Shown: positions 1-11,800 of the stretch, one piece after another
How positions within the stretch are numbered: position 1 is the stretch's first letter
Layout of the letters: the number at the start of each line of letters is the position of its first letter
Assembly: GCA_034440635.1 (NCBI GenBank)
Contig: JAOTON010000950.1
Coordinates: forward strand, 62,001-126,000
Length of the DNA stretch: 64,000 nucleotides
Direction of reading: 5' to 3'
DNA from: Lepas anatifera
Taxonomy: Eukaryota > Arthropoda > Thecostraca > Lepadidae
The notes under the pieces: generated by a model
The model's database searches: none
What the model was told of the DNA's origin: nothing
Seen by the model: the letters and a program-made list of their open reading frames with translations, nothing else
Program-made: the position numbers and the translations under genes

Positions 1-206
1 TCGACGTTTGTTTAGGAGTCTGTGGGACATTGAGCCTCTGAGATCTCGCAGTATGATCTCCTGTCCTAGGTTCCACTGACCTAGGTTCCATGGCCAAAAT
101 GAAATCCGTATCGGACTGCCAATTTACTCCATCAAGGGCTATTTCCCCAAGCACTGTAGCACGATCTGTGCTAAAGTTTTCACGATCCGTGCTAAAGCCC
201 AACGCC

Positions 207-580
207 GCCCCGGTAGCTCAGTTGGTAGAGCGTTGGGCTCCGGCCCGCTGCTCAGAAGCATGCAGTGGCAGTGCATGTCCAGGCTTGGGATCGGTTCCCC
301 TGAAACGCTCCGGCGCTCAATAGTTTGCCCGACGTAGGTCGGCTGGCAACCGACTGGTGAGAGGGTGACCTGAGCGGGGCAGCCGTCCCTGTGCTTTGTG
401 GGACGTTAAACTTCGGCTTCTAATCAACTTCTTCTAAACTTCTAAATCATCCCTTCATTGTGGGAGTTACTCGTTCGAGTGGTGGGGTCGGGGTCTCCGT
501 GACAAGTCCCTTGATGACTTTAGTGAGACTGCGACTCCAGCAGCCGTACTGGGAACAAGTTGCACAAAATTTATAAAAAA
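207..580 (+). repeat. tRNA-derived SINE, family 1, copy A
   Basis: The head reads like a tRNA with a pol III A box (GGTAGCTCAGTTGGTAGAGC at about 212-231) and a degenerate B box near 288-298. A body with GGGACGTTAAAC near 400 follows, then a 3' part ending in an A-rich tail (AAATTTATAAAAAA). The same sequence recurs inverted at 984-1324 and as a 3' fragment at 2011-2175, which shows that it is a dispersed repeat and not a functional tRNA gene. Family assignment is inferred from structure. Confidence 0.8.
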
Positions 581-863
581 GTGCTGGTGAAAGTGCTAAC
601 GTTTATATGGTGGCTTAACTTCTATGGGCGAGAAGCGATCAGGATGGTGCTGAAGCTCCGGATATAGCGATCACGACTTCCATGACATTTTGACTTAGTT
701 TTCATGGGCAAAGTACGATCCGGATTGGACACTGATCAGGATAATAATGGGGTCATTGGCTCCTTAAAGTGATGTTTCACCAGTACTTTAGCACAGATCG
801 CACTACAGTGCTGGGGAAATAGCCCTTAACCCTCGTCCCGGTGGGGAGATGTTTGAAACTCAC

Positions 864-1324
<461 letters not shown>

Positions 1325-1344
1325 ATTATGCCACTCAAGATTAC

Positions 1345-1450
1345 TTTACTTATAAGGTTGATCCACGAAGAAAACTTTGTCGCCAACGTGACGTCACACG
1401 ATTTGGCACCAATATGGTAGCAGTAGCTGATGCATAAGCGGCGCGTTTAG
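1345..1450. repeat. short dispersed repeat, shared with 2690-2800
   Basis: The block around 1372-1398 (CTTTGTCGCCAACGTGACGT) recurs nearly unchanged near 2726-2748 after a similar lead-in. It is probably part of an unclassified dispersed repeat; its ends are not resolved. Confidence 0.4.
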
Positions 1451-1525
1451 TTCCACAATCGAAAACAACAAACAAAGCTGAACTGACGGGGGTTTGGAAA
1501 CTCGCGGCTGGGGAGGGATTGATTA

Positions 1526-3285
1526 TCATTTATATGTATTACTTTTTTCATGCCGGGACGAGCTAGGACGTGGGCAGTCTGCAAAATAAGGCTTTCTGCC
1601 GATGTTTCGTCGAACGTGAAGTGCTCGTTTAGACTGATTGAAGTTGCGTGAATTTTTACAAAGCAAATGGTCCCTGATGCTGCGGGAACATTTCAAATGA
1701 AGATTTAAAATGAAAGAATAAATAAGTCTACGGTCACCACATGCTAATATTTGTATATTTCCGTCGAGCGCATTATTATTTTTCAACACCAGTTGGATCT
1801 TATAACTCGGGCTGCTTTGCTTCTTTCCATTACTTTGGCTTAGCCGCATAGTTGTTGTGGCTAGGTGATATGGAACCAATATGGTATCAAGGTATCGAAA
1901 AGTATCATTTGCCATGGGAGAGGGAGCCCTTTAACACGCGCATTGACGGGGGTCTGAGCCACCTTCGCTTTGACGGAGAGTGGCGGGTACTTTGTGTCCA
2001 TCGTTCAGGCTTTGTGGGACGTTAAACTTTGGCTTCTAAATCAACCCGTCCTTGTGGGAGTTTCTCGTTCGGGTGGTGGGGTCGGGGTCTCCGTTACAAG
2101 TCCCTTGATGACTTTAGTGAGACTCCGACTCCAACAGTCGAACTGGGAACAACTTGGGCAAAATTTATAAAAAAACAGCTTTTTCCCATGCTTTTCAATG
2201 GGAGAGGTCAGTTTATGACTTGACCTCTGGTCACGAAATCGAAAAATCCCAAATATCCATCTCTTAGATCCTGGAGGGTTCATGAAGTGTAGGAAGTTTC
2301 AAATCGATCGACCCCGAAATGTAGCTCTTATAGAGCTCAAAAGTTGAAGTGAGGTGACCTTGGTTGACCTCGCCTGGTGACCTGACCTTGGGTGACCCAG
2401 GGTAAAAGAATTTCAAGGATGGTGGGAAAATGATGGGGTGAGAGGTAGAGCCCTCAACTGCGGTGCTGCGCTTCGTCGTTTTTCTGCTATCCCGAAAACC
2501 TTGGGGGGCATCGATCGTCCCCGGTGAGCGGCTGTGCAGAGCCAACTTTGAATGCCCTTATTTGTAAAAAAACTGACAATATCACCTTCAAATGGTCAAT
2601 TTCGAAAACAAATTTAATGCAGAATTGTGGAGAAAGCTCAATGTATTCCCTTCGGCTCATACTGTACTTGTGGGAGCCGGCTGAAATCGATGAATTTTAA
2701 CATGGGACCTATTGGGTGAAGGAAAGCTTTGTCGCCAGCGTGACGTCACGGTAAAGGCGGCTCCTGATTCGTGGTTGGGGCTGTATGCCACTTACCTCAA
2801 TGCCACTAGACCTCAAAAACTAGCTTTGTATAGGGATTTCCCTCTTCTGTGTTTAACAAGGTCTTTTCCGTAGTCCAATAAAATGATAAAGTAATCCAAA
2901 CCCAACAAGTTAACGTCATTTACCAGAACAAAAATCACCAAAGATTGCAAATTAATGCCGCTAACAGGCCTTTCACGCTTTGGGTGCTGGACGATTACTT
3001 CTAAACTTGGTAAAGTTTTCAATGTTAGATAGGTAAAGGCATTTGCAGGCGCCCATATGACGTCACACCTGGTGGCTCGTGATCGAGGGCTGGCTTGGTA
3101 TGGGGTGGTGTATAGTGAAATGGCATACGTTGACGTGAAATCTCGTTTTATGTGGTTTTGTTTAATTGTTTAATTAAAAGAACTGTCCAACATAAGATTG
3201 TATGAAAAGGCCAGATCCCACATTCCCTCCAGCTCGGAACTATCCGCGCCGGCAGTTAGTTTGGTTTAGAGCCGGCAGAGGCATT
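1526..3285. other. non-coding repeat-rich stretch
   Basis: No coding region is supported. The stretch holds the inverted terminus of the TGACCT-rich family (about 1931-1978, matching the end seen at 13670-13715), the 3' half of SINE family 1 (2011-2175), and a block at 2220-2420 rich in TGACC words. The small open frames lack codon structure or splice signals. Confidence 0.5.
2011..2175 (+). repeat. SINE family 1, copy C (3' fragment)
   Basis: Only the 3' body is present, from the TTTGTGGGACGTTAAAC core to the A-rich AAATTTATAAAAAA tail. It matches about 395-580. The tRNA-like head is missing, so this is a 5'-truncated copy. Confidence 0.75.
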
Positions 3286-3408
3286 CTACTGACCTCCGGC
3301 AGGTACTTGGATGACATGAGTTGGCTGGGGAGTATTTGCTGCTGCAGCTGCTACGGCTGCCTTTATCAGTGCTAGCTCCTCTGCTGAGAGAGGACCAGCC
3401 TGGGTTGC
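3286..3408 (-). CDS. terminal coding exon of an unrecognised minus-strand gene
   Basis: On the minus strand a good acceptor (CTTTGTTTCAG) is followed by 40 codons and a TAG stop. The peptide starts ATQAGPLSAEELALIKAAVA, continues with an Ala run, and ends HVIQVPAGGQ. The strong acceptor, phase 0 entry and codon choice support a real exon. I cannot name the protein. A charged helix followed by an Ala-rich stretch is a weak hint of an RNA-binding or splicing-factor tail, and nothing more. Upstream exons should lie at higher coordinates; the only candidate I see is a weak 36-nt one at 8340-8375 (minus), bounded by CAG and GTAAGG and encoding AQAEEQLERFSN. The gene would be convergent or divergent with TIMM22 depending on where its start lies. 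Confidence 0.5.
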   Translation of the reverse strand, partial: ATQAGPLSAEELALIKAAVAAAAANTPQPTHVIQVPAGGQ

Positions 3409-6400
3409 CTGAAACAAAGACACCATTTTGTAATATGAAATGGCAATTAGCATAGGTATGCGCTAACCAAAACGCACAAAAAATCTAATGAACTTGTGTC
3501 ATATTTGTTGCACACCATATGATATATAGATTTTCTGCACTTTGCTTCTGTATCTTCATATTCTTATAGAGTTATGGAGCTGTCTGAGTAATCATGACCG
3601 AGCACATCAGCAAACGAGGCAGCCAAGCAATGACAGGAACCTGTAATTAAATCTGACATGTTAAAATTATCTGGCTTAAGGTTTGAACATATTGCACACA
3701 TTCACTAGTAGACTCACATGTGAGCATGCATGTCTGATTAGGAAAATAATGTTTGTCAGTCTTGACTAGCTAGTTTAAAGAAAGATAAAAATTGCCTAAA
3801 TGCCTATTCAAATACTCAACATTGACATGGTCATTGCACATAAGAATAAATAAGCATGTAAACACTTGCTTTGAAATGTTTAAATTTGTTTTCGATTCAT
3901 TTAGATTCATTACATTAATTATTTTTCATTAGATTCATTAGATTCGGTCGTGGTGTTCCGTGCGTCGCGGCGGCGTGGCGTCCTCGCTGGCGGCGGGGGA
4001 GGTCCGTGCGGGGACCCGCCAGTCCCTTGTGCGCCCCCCCGCTGGCGGTGGGGACGTTCACGGCTGGTAGGAGCACCGCAGCTGGCGGGTTGTGGTTCTC
4101 CTGCTGGCCGGCCGGCCGCTTGGGGGCGACAGGTAGTGAGCCTGTGGTTTTCACTTTGTCAGAGTGTGATATGGGTTGGCCGTGGGGGTGGAGATCCTGA
4201 CGTGTTTTTGAGCTGCTTCTCCTTGTCTGGTTCTATTACCGTCGCAGTGAGATGTTTCGGCGTTTTGATCTGACATTTTTTTAGGCTACCGTTGACTCGT
4301 AATGATTTCTTGGTAGGCGGGATGGGTGCAGTTTGTGGATCAGCAGCGGGAATGCCGATAATTGTCCATGTTATCTGTACAATGACCCGTCAGCGATCGA
4401 CGTCCTCGACTGACCCTAGTGCCATTATGCCAAGCAGCGTTTTTTCTAGTTTTTTTATGGAGGGCGGGAGCGGCTATTGGGGACACGATATGAATATCAC
4501 GTTTCTCGCCTTTTTCAAACGGGTCTTTATGATATGTGCGTATGTGTTTGTGAAATACACGTTTTGATTGTTGATTGATTGAAAATTTGAAACGTTTCAT
4601 TTGGTACACAAGTTCTCCTAAAATTTGATAATTTAGCTGTTCACATGCACATTGTTTGCATTTCTTTCGTTTCACAGAAAGCCAAGAGACCCTATCTTCA
4701 GCAGAGGAGTGACTGTTTGATCCTCCTCGCTACCAGGGCAATTTGAATAATGCAAGTGGACTTCAATTTCATATTTTCCCAGTGTTCCTGATTCAGAAAA
4801 GGGCAGTTTGTACAACAGCAGACGTTATTCAGTAGGTTACTTCAAACAGCAACACAATGCTATGATCATGGCCAATGCTTCAATCTTAAAGGGAATGTGG
4901 CACCTTTATAACATGATCTTAACTGAGATAGACAAGTTGTAAAGCATGCCGGAAAACCAAGCAATAGCCAACCAGCACCATGCTTAGATAGGTGTAGGTA
5001 TCTGATAAATGTACGATCAGGCACTGGCGGACGCAGAGAGAGGGAGAGGAGGGGGTGGAGGGGCCATGCCACCCCAAAATGGCGAAATTTTGGGCGATTT
5101 TCTAAAAAGAAAACACTGTTTTTACGATTTTTCCCGAGTTGTCCCCCAAAAGGAGCTCCAGCGACCCCTCCGCGTTCAGGTGTGATAAGTTTAGGAGTAA
5201 GTCTGGTTAATTATGTGGTTAGGGTGTGTCAAATTTTCAGAGTTAACTGCAAACCCAGGCTGAATTGCTAACCCATCTCGAATTACTATAAAGACTGATT
5301 TTTTGGAAGAAATTATGCCCGGAAAAGCAAGATTTCTAAAAGCAACGTTAGAAAAGGAGCGTTCAATCCCCCCACCCCGTCTCAGACTCTGCCGCCCCCC
5401 CCCCATATTCTTCAGACCTCCAGTCAGTAGCAGGTTAAGTAGTCCATGGACTACTGCTTTACTGCCTGGAAGCACACAACTTCCTTATCAATTACCGACC
5501 GCGGAATAAAAATAGATAGCGGACCACCTATTTTTCGATAGCGTGAACAGCATTGATGATAATAACCAAAGGGAATCTCTCACTTGCACCAGAAACGAAC
5601 GGTGAGCGGCGGCAACACATGCTCCAATTGAACTATACTTCTTTTATGACACCCATGTACCCCCACGGTTTTAAGAAGCTGTCTCCGCTATGGCAGCGTT
5701 ATCATAATCTACTACTACTACTGATATGATAGCTGCTACATTTGCACTGCTGACGCCAGGAAAACAAATTTCTGTATTTACCTGCTGCCGGCAGTTCATT
5801 GATCCATCAGCCGATGGATCCTGTATCCTTATGGCCTTTTCACTTCCCCTCCTTCCCTGTCCCACACCAACAGTCGCACCCGCGCGTTTCCCCCAGCCGC
5901 CACCGTGCTCGTGCACTCTCTTGTAATACAATGTCGCAAACGTGCCAAGCGCCCAATCCTGTCCCCAGAATCGACCAGATATTTGAGCTCGAGAATTATG
6001 TGCGCCATATATACGCGTCGGTCATCGGCTTCCTGCGCTCCGTCCGTGGCTCGCTTGTCCGTTGTCCCCCCCGCTCGTCGGCCTCCTATGCTCCGTCCGT
6101 GGCTCGCTCGTCCGTTGCGCTGCCCCCACCCCCTTCCTCCTCCGTACATGCCCGTTGCTCCGCGCCCGTCTTCTCGGGGGCCCCTCACGCGGCTACCGTC
6201 CCGCTCACCCCCGGCACACCGGAAATCACCATCTTGTTTTTTCTCTTTTCTCTCATCCCCGTGTATTTCCTCACTCTCCAATGTTAGAATTTTGGTGTAC
6301 TTCATTTTCTTTCAAACCTGGCAAGTGTTTTCCCTCTGTAATGTATTGTGTTTGGGATGTTTTTTGCATACCTGAATACATGTATGGAAGTAACTAGGAA

Positions 6401-8824
6401 ACAGGTGGCAGAACAGCACATGGGAATGGTGACGTCCGTGCGAGATCTGGAGTTGCATAACGGATATCCCACAGAAACCATGACCCAAACCATTGAAGAT
6501 CAGCTCGAATAATCTATGACAGACATTCTTGCTTCATATCCATGACAACGAGGGGCTCCACTGGGTCGATCCACGCTCACATTTGACATAATAATAAAAT
6601 GATAAATTTTACAGGCAGACAGAACAGTCCAAAGGGACGGTGGTCGGCCTAATAGCCTAGGCAGTGACCACAACCTGACGGTCCTCCACAGCAACAGTTA
6701 GATCCATTTGGGTATGATGAGGTGGAGTGGAGGACCAGTTATGCCCCGAAACAAGACGCGCGTCCACATTGCCCCACACAGGCAGAGCCATCAACACTGT
6801 TCCACTGGGGTTGCTGCCACAGCTCTTATGGCAGCACCATCTTCCAGAGGTGGTGGCACCTCAGCTTCTACATTAATCCACAAGGTGGAAAGCCTGCCAA
6901 TGGCACACTAATGTAGGATGTGACTGAGTACTGTCACAAACCACCAGGCAGCTGGTAGCAACATCAGTGCAGCAGCAAACAGGACTTCTGCATTTCCAAC
7001 TCTCACATCGCAGCTCTCTTCCAGACCAGCAGTCTAGGCCCCTACCCGACAAAAATAGTTTTTAAAGCACTTGATACTAGTTTTTCAAGATGTGAGGGCT
7101 TAGTGACCTATGTAATGCATGAGTGTAAGGTGCAAGAGTGTAAGTATGATTGTAGTTATTGATGAATGATACAGGCTGTGTGCAGATTCTTAAAACTTGA
7201 TGTTGTCAGATCATAGTCAGAGCCTTTTTCTCAAAGAACAGTTTATCCTGGTCTCTATTATCACTCCTGTTGTATCTCAATTTTTTTTAGTAAACTGTTC
7301 TGTCTCCTACCCAGATGCTATTTTCTTCTATAAATCAGGAAAACATAGATACAACAAAGGAGAAAGAGATAGCAGTGAAGAGAGCAGCAATGTAATGTGA
7401 GATCAGAACAGTACTTATCAAACTTTGTAATCACCCTCTGTCACAGATCCAGTATCAGAAAGTTTCCAGTGAAACAATCACATTTTGGTTCCAGAGTAGA
7501 CTGTATCTTTACATTTAACACTTGAGTCTTTGCTATTGTAAACCTGACATTACAGAAATTGGAAGTGGGAAAATTAGTAAAATCAATCCCAGCCATGAAG
7601 ATGTTGTTACATGCAAAAATGAGGAGGTTGTAGAATTTGGAGGTGTGCAAAGCTGCATCCAATGATTTACCAGAATCACGAGTTTAAAAAAAATTGAAAA
7701 ATATATCAGCTATTCATGACTGATCAATGTGTCACAACCAAGTGCATAGCAAAGCTGACATCAATTATTTAGACCTCTCACACACATTTTTTATATCAGA
7801 AGTGACACAAATAAAATTCAATCATAACAAAAGCCATCTGCTACATGCATCACTCGCTGTAAAACGATTTAATTTGGCCTCGCGACAAAAATTGGTGCGC
7901 CAGAATTGAGCCAACCGGAAAATCTTTCCAAAAACCACCTCTCGGTTGGAAGACTGGATAATGCTTTAGAGGAACTCAATACAGCTTACGATACGATACT
8001 TACAAAAGATTCAAGCTAGAATACGCGAGAGGAAGTTGTTGCAGGTTAAAGGAGGCGATGGAACAGGTCCAAAATATTGTTTTAGCCCTTACTTAATTGA
8101 AACCTGAGCTCAACCGAATCCAGGCGTAATTACGCAGAAAAGTGTATTTCTCATGGCATTTAGACTCATTTCAGTATCCTTAGAAGTCATCTGGTTGATT
8201 GTGTATACGGTAAGATGCAATTCATATCCGCACCCCAACCGCGACATACCACCATTTACAATCATGGCGCCATGTTATAGACACCGGAAATGGCCCTGTG
8301 TCAGATACAAAAAGTATTTACAAATTCGAGTAGCCTTACCATTTGAAAACCGTTCCAATTGCTCTTCAGCTTGTGCTGTCACCCGCAATCACAGAGAAAA
8401 CAAAAAAGGTAACCATGTAGCGTGACTCACAATACGTTCCTCCAGTTCACTTTATTCATTTGCACTCCTCCCACGCTGCCTACTCGATACGCGCGCCATC
8501 TGTGGATCTATACAGAAGTAAAAGTTCACGCTACATGCGTAAAGTGATGATGATGTCAAATGAAATCACTCCTACCTAATTACATTTCAGTCCCATTAAT
8601 TTCTTTTTGCGATGGAGATTTGTCCAAAATATAACCAGAGAAGGAAAGAAACTTGCTTCCTGCTACTCTCATATATCAGTGTCTTCTTTTTTGTGATGCC
8701 TGTGCAACATAAGTTCTCTACTAATAACCATTTTGTCACATGTTTCAGGTATATATATATGATTTGAGTTATGTGACTGGATGTGAGCACCGTTAAATTG
8801 TTATCAAGATAGCTAAATTTTGTC
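3409..8824. other. intergenic or intronic stretch upstream of TIMM22
   Basis: No confident exon is seen. Contents: a GC-rich, C-run-rich block at 3945-4150; one hAT-MITE-like end at 5023 (CACTGGCGGACGCAG) with no clear partner; a C-rich block with a roughly 55-bp duplication at 6030-6125; and an AT-rich remainder. A segment at 6490-7020 is more complex than its surroundings but shows no long frame. A short TA run lies at about 8751-8760, about 65 bp upstream of the TIMM22 start codon. Confidence 0.5.
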
Positions 8825-11800
8825 ATGGCTTCCTCATTCGACTCAAATGACCTAGAAAATAATGATGTCTCTGAAAGACACAATGGTCAGAGAAGAAGTG
8901 CTCTAACAAAGTATGGCCTTTCTTTGCAAAATATGGATGATGTGTGCAAGTACATGGTATTGCATCCATTCCGCTATAAAGAAAACTTGATAGTTCCAAC
9001 TGTTCTCACTCCCCCTTATATAAAGACAAAAGAAGAGAAGATGGTTCAAGCATTTTTTGAGAGCTGTCCTTTTAAGGCGACGTTAAGTGGTGTTGCAGGT
9101 AAGGCTGTTTTTAACGGTAAACATTGTTTTTAGAGCCTGGTTGTGTGTGCTAGGAAATGCAACATAAGCTTATTTGAAGTTAATGCTGCTTAGGGCAGCT
9201 ATTCCTAAGGAAGATCTGCATTTTTCTCTAGGTCAAAAGCTATTTATTTGACCCAATTCCTCAACCCTTTGAGGCTTCTTGCATCCAGTGGTCTAAGAAT
9301 GTATTGTGCTAGTGATTTATCTAGCATATATTTTATATATACTAATCTACTAGCTGACTATATTTTTTTGTTTTGAGCGGTCTCTGCTGCGGGGTTTTGT
9401 AGTTAAAATCTCAAAGAATTTCGAGAATAGTGTCAGGTGTCTCTCCTGCAGACCTGAAGAATCTCATTTATGTGGCGACCCTCCTATGGACATTGTAAGT
9501 GATCGTGCTAAGAAATACCCTCTTACAATGTCTACAGTGAAGAAGCTCCCGTTTGTGGAAAGGGTGTACTGTTTCGCCCCAGGTTTCCCCGCGATTGGCC
9601 TGTTTGAGGCTGGCAGATTTCCTGTACAAGTAGTGATTTGGCTCCTAAAATGTATCAACAGGGAAAGAGTTAGTGGCGCTGCTGACCCTGGCTGCTCGTG
9701 TGTCGATAGGCCTATAAATAACGATGCGGTGTGCTATACCGGCTCCTATGCGTAACAACTATGCCACAGTGTGAGGTGCCATTGGGAAAAGTCTGCTCCA
9801 TTCTAACGTATTCGGACTGCTCAACTGGAGCCCCTCACGGCAGGGTTGGAGGTAGAGAAAGACTAGGGGAGAAACCCGCCACCCATGGCCTAAGGTCGGA
9901 GCCTGCAGCCCTCGGGATTAGTGAACATCCCGGGAGGCTATGAAGTGGTGCACTGGCTCACATTACGTGTCGCCAGCCGGCACAGTGTCGATCCTCCCGT
10001 TGTACTGCCAGGATACGTTACGTAGCGTCTGGCGAAAGGTTCACCATCCGATGGTATCGGTCCAGGGTGTTCCACAACTACGCAGAGCGATAGGCAGTTG
10101 CTCCCTGGGTTGGGTTCTCTTTCGCCAGAACGCCTTTGCAGACGACAATTATTGTCTGTAAGTGGTTTCTTCGTTGCCCCAATGCATTTTCCTCCTATAT
10201 TCTAAGCCTGGATCATGGAATGTGAGGCTGGGTTATCTCTTTCCAAATGCGGCCAGGTCCCGGTGGCGTGATTTTCTCTGATTTTCCCCCTAAATTTAGT
10301 TCAACATGGTGTCTTTGCGGGAGAGCTAATCCTGCCTGCTGTCACCAGCTTGCGCCTTCTCCCCAGTTCCTTCTGTTCATGAACGGAGAAAGGGGTGTAC
10401 TTGCATAACTTTGTTTGCCATTCGTTACCTAACTGGCACCAACTGCGGGGCAGCTGACCCTTGTCGGAGAAGCTGCCGCGAATGGTCCAGTGTCATTCTG
10501 TGATGCGCCACGTGGTGGTCGGCGGCTGCGGCAGCTGGGCCTCTGATAGGTTTGAGAGGCCACTCCCACGCCTGGCATGCGGGAGCTCCCGCCCCGGAGA
10601 CGGGTGTCGGCTCCCTGAGCCAGGCAGGCCGCCATCGCTAACCTCATGGACTGTTGGCCAGTCGCTGTGAGCTGGAAAATAAGTACAGACAGACAGACAG
10701 ACAGACAGACATATATTTAACATAATAACAGTTTACACGTGACATTTCATTGATTGGTACAAAGCACCTAAGTGCTTAAATCGAGTACCTCTCGCATCTC
10801 CATTCAAAAACAGTAATCTCCGCCGAGACAGTCGCCCGAGGCCTAGCCCAGTAACATTCCATTCGGGTTAACGGTATCAATCACAACCAGCGTCGCGCCA
10901 CACCACCCGCCAACGCCCCCGCCAGAGGTCGGAGCCATCAAATATGATCAGATTTTGGGTTTAGGAGTCGCTATGAAATCTGTGTGAATCTTTCATAAAT
11001 TTTTGGACGCTACGTGCTACCAATACCTGATTTCCGGGTGATAATCCATAACCATGCAAAATAATTTTCAGTTTGTTTGTATTTGTAAGCGTATTCGATG
11101 TACTTCATATTTTCAGATATGTGTTAAACATTCTATCCTGTACAGTGTATATATTATTCCAGCGTAACTTCGCTTAGTGTTGTGGGTAGCTTTCTGCGTT
11201 TGTTCTCAGCAGCGAGGATGTAGTTGTGTCCCGTCTGGAGCTACTGACTATCTCACGGACCCGAGTCTGGTTACGGCCGGAAATGCTGGTGCTCTTGCGT
11301 AGTTTATAAAGTTATCGAGGTTGCCGTGAGACCAAACGGAGTTTTCTCAGTGTTCAGTGATTGATTCTTGGATGAACTGATGCAAACGTAGGATTAATAT
11401 TTGTCTTGTTTGATCAGGGTAAAATATTTTTCAGCTGCTTTTTTCTTATTGATAGAGCTTTCTGGTCCGGAGGTTTGCAATCATCCCGCCTATGAATTTC
11501 ACCCAAATATCCCAAATTGGAGCTCTGATGTGGTTCCGGTGTTCAGGGTTTGGTCTGGGAGCCGCTCTGGGCCTCTTCACCTCCAGTGTCAACCCTTCAG
11601 TGACCGGAGCCGACCTGAAGACGCAGACAGCCAGGGAGGTAAGGCTATTGAGCGTTAAATGTACGCCAAATGCCCATGTGTTAAAATGGTTTTCTCATCC
11701 CAGCTCTCAGTTCTCTGACACAAATACCGACGTTATACCTATACCGGAGGCCATGCCTTCCAAAATGCAAGCGGTGATAATGGCTCGCTTGCCTAAAACT

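Larger units (their letters stand above)
9099..11546. other. TIMM22 intron 1
   Basis: It opens with GTAAGG and closes with GTGTTCAG. It holds a SINE family 2 fragment (9653-9722), GC-richer unclassified sequence at 9830-10670 with retroelement-like texture but no recognisable protein, and a (GACA)n microsatellite at 10684-10711. Confidence 0.7.

Noticed and set aside
5829..6375. Overlapping 156-162-codon ORFs on both strands
   Set aside because: The C-rich, duplicated sequence gives Pro/Arg/Ser-rich frames on every phase with no protein-like order.
9830..10670. Possible LINE 5' region
   Set aside because: The texture is suggestive but no reverse transcriptase, endonuclease or gag motif is found here.
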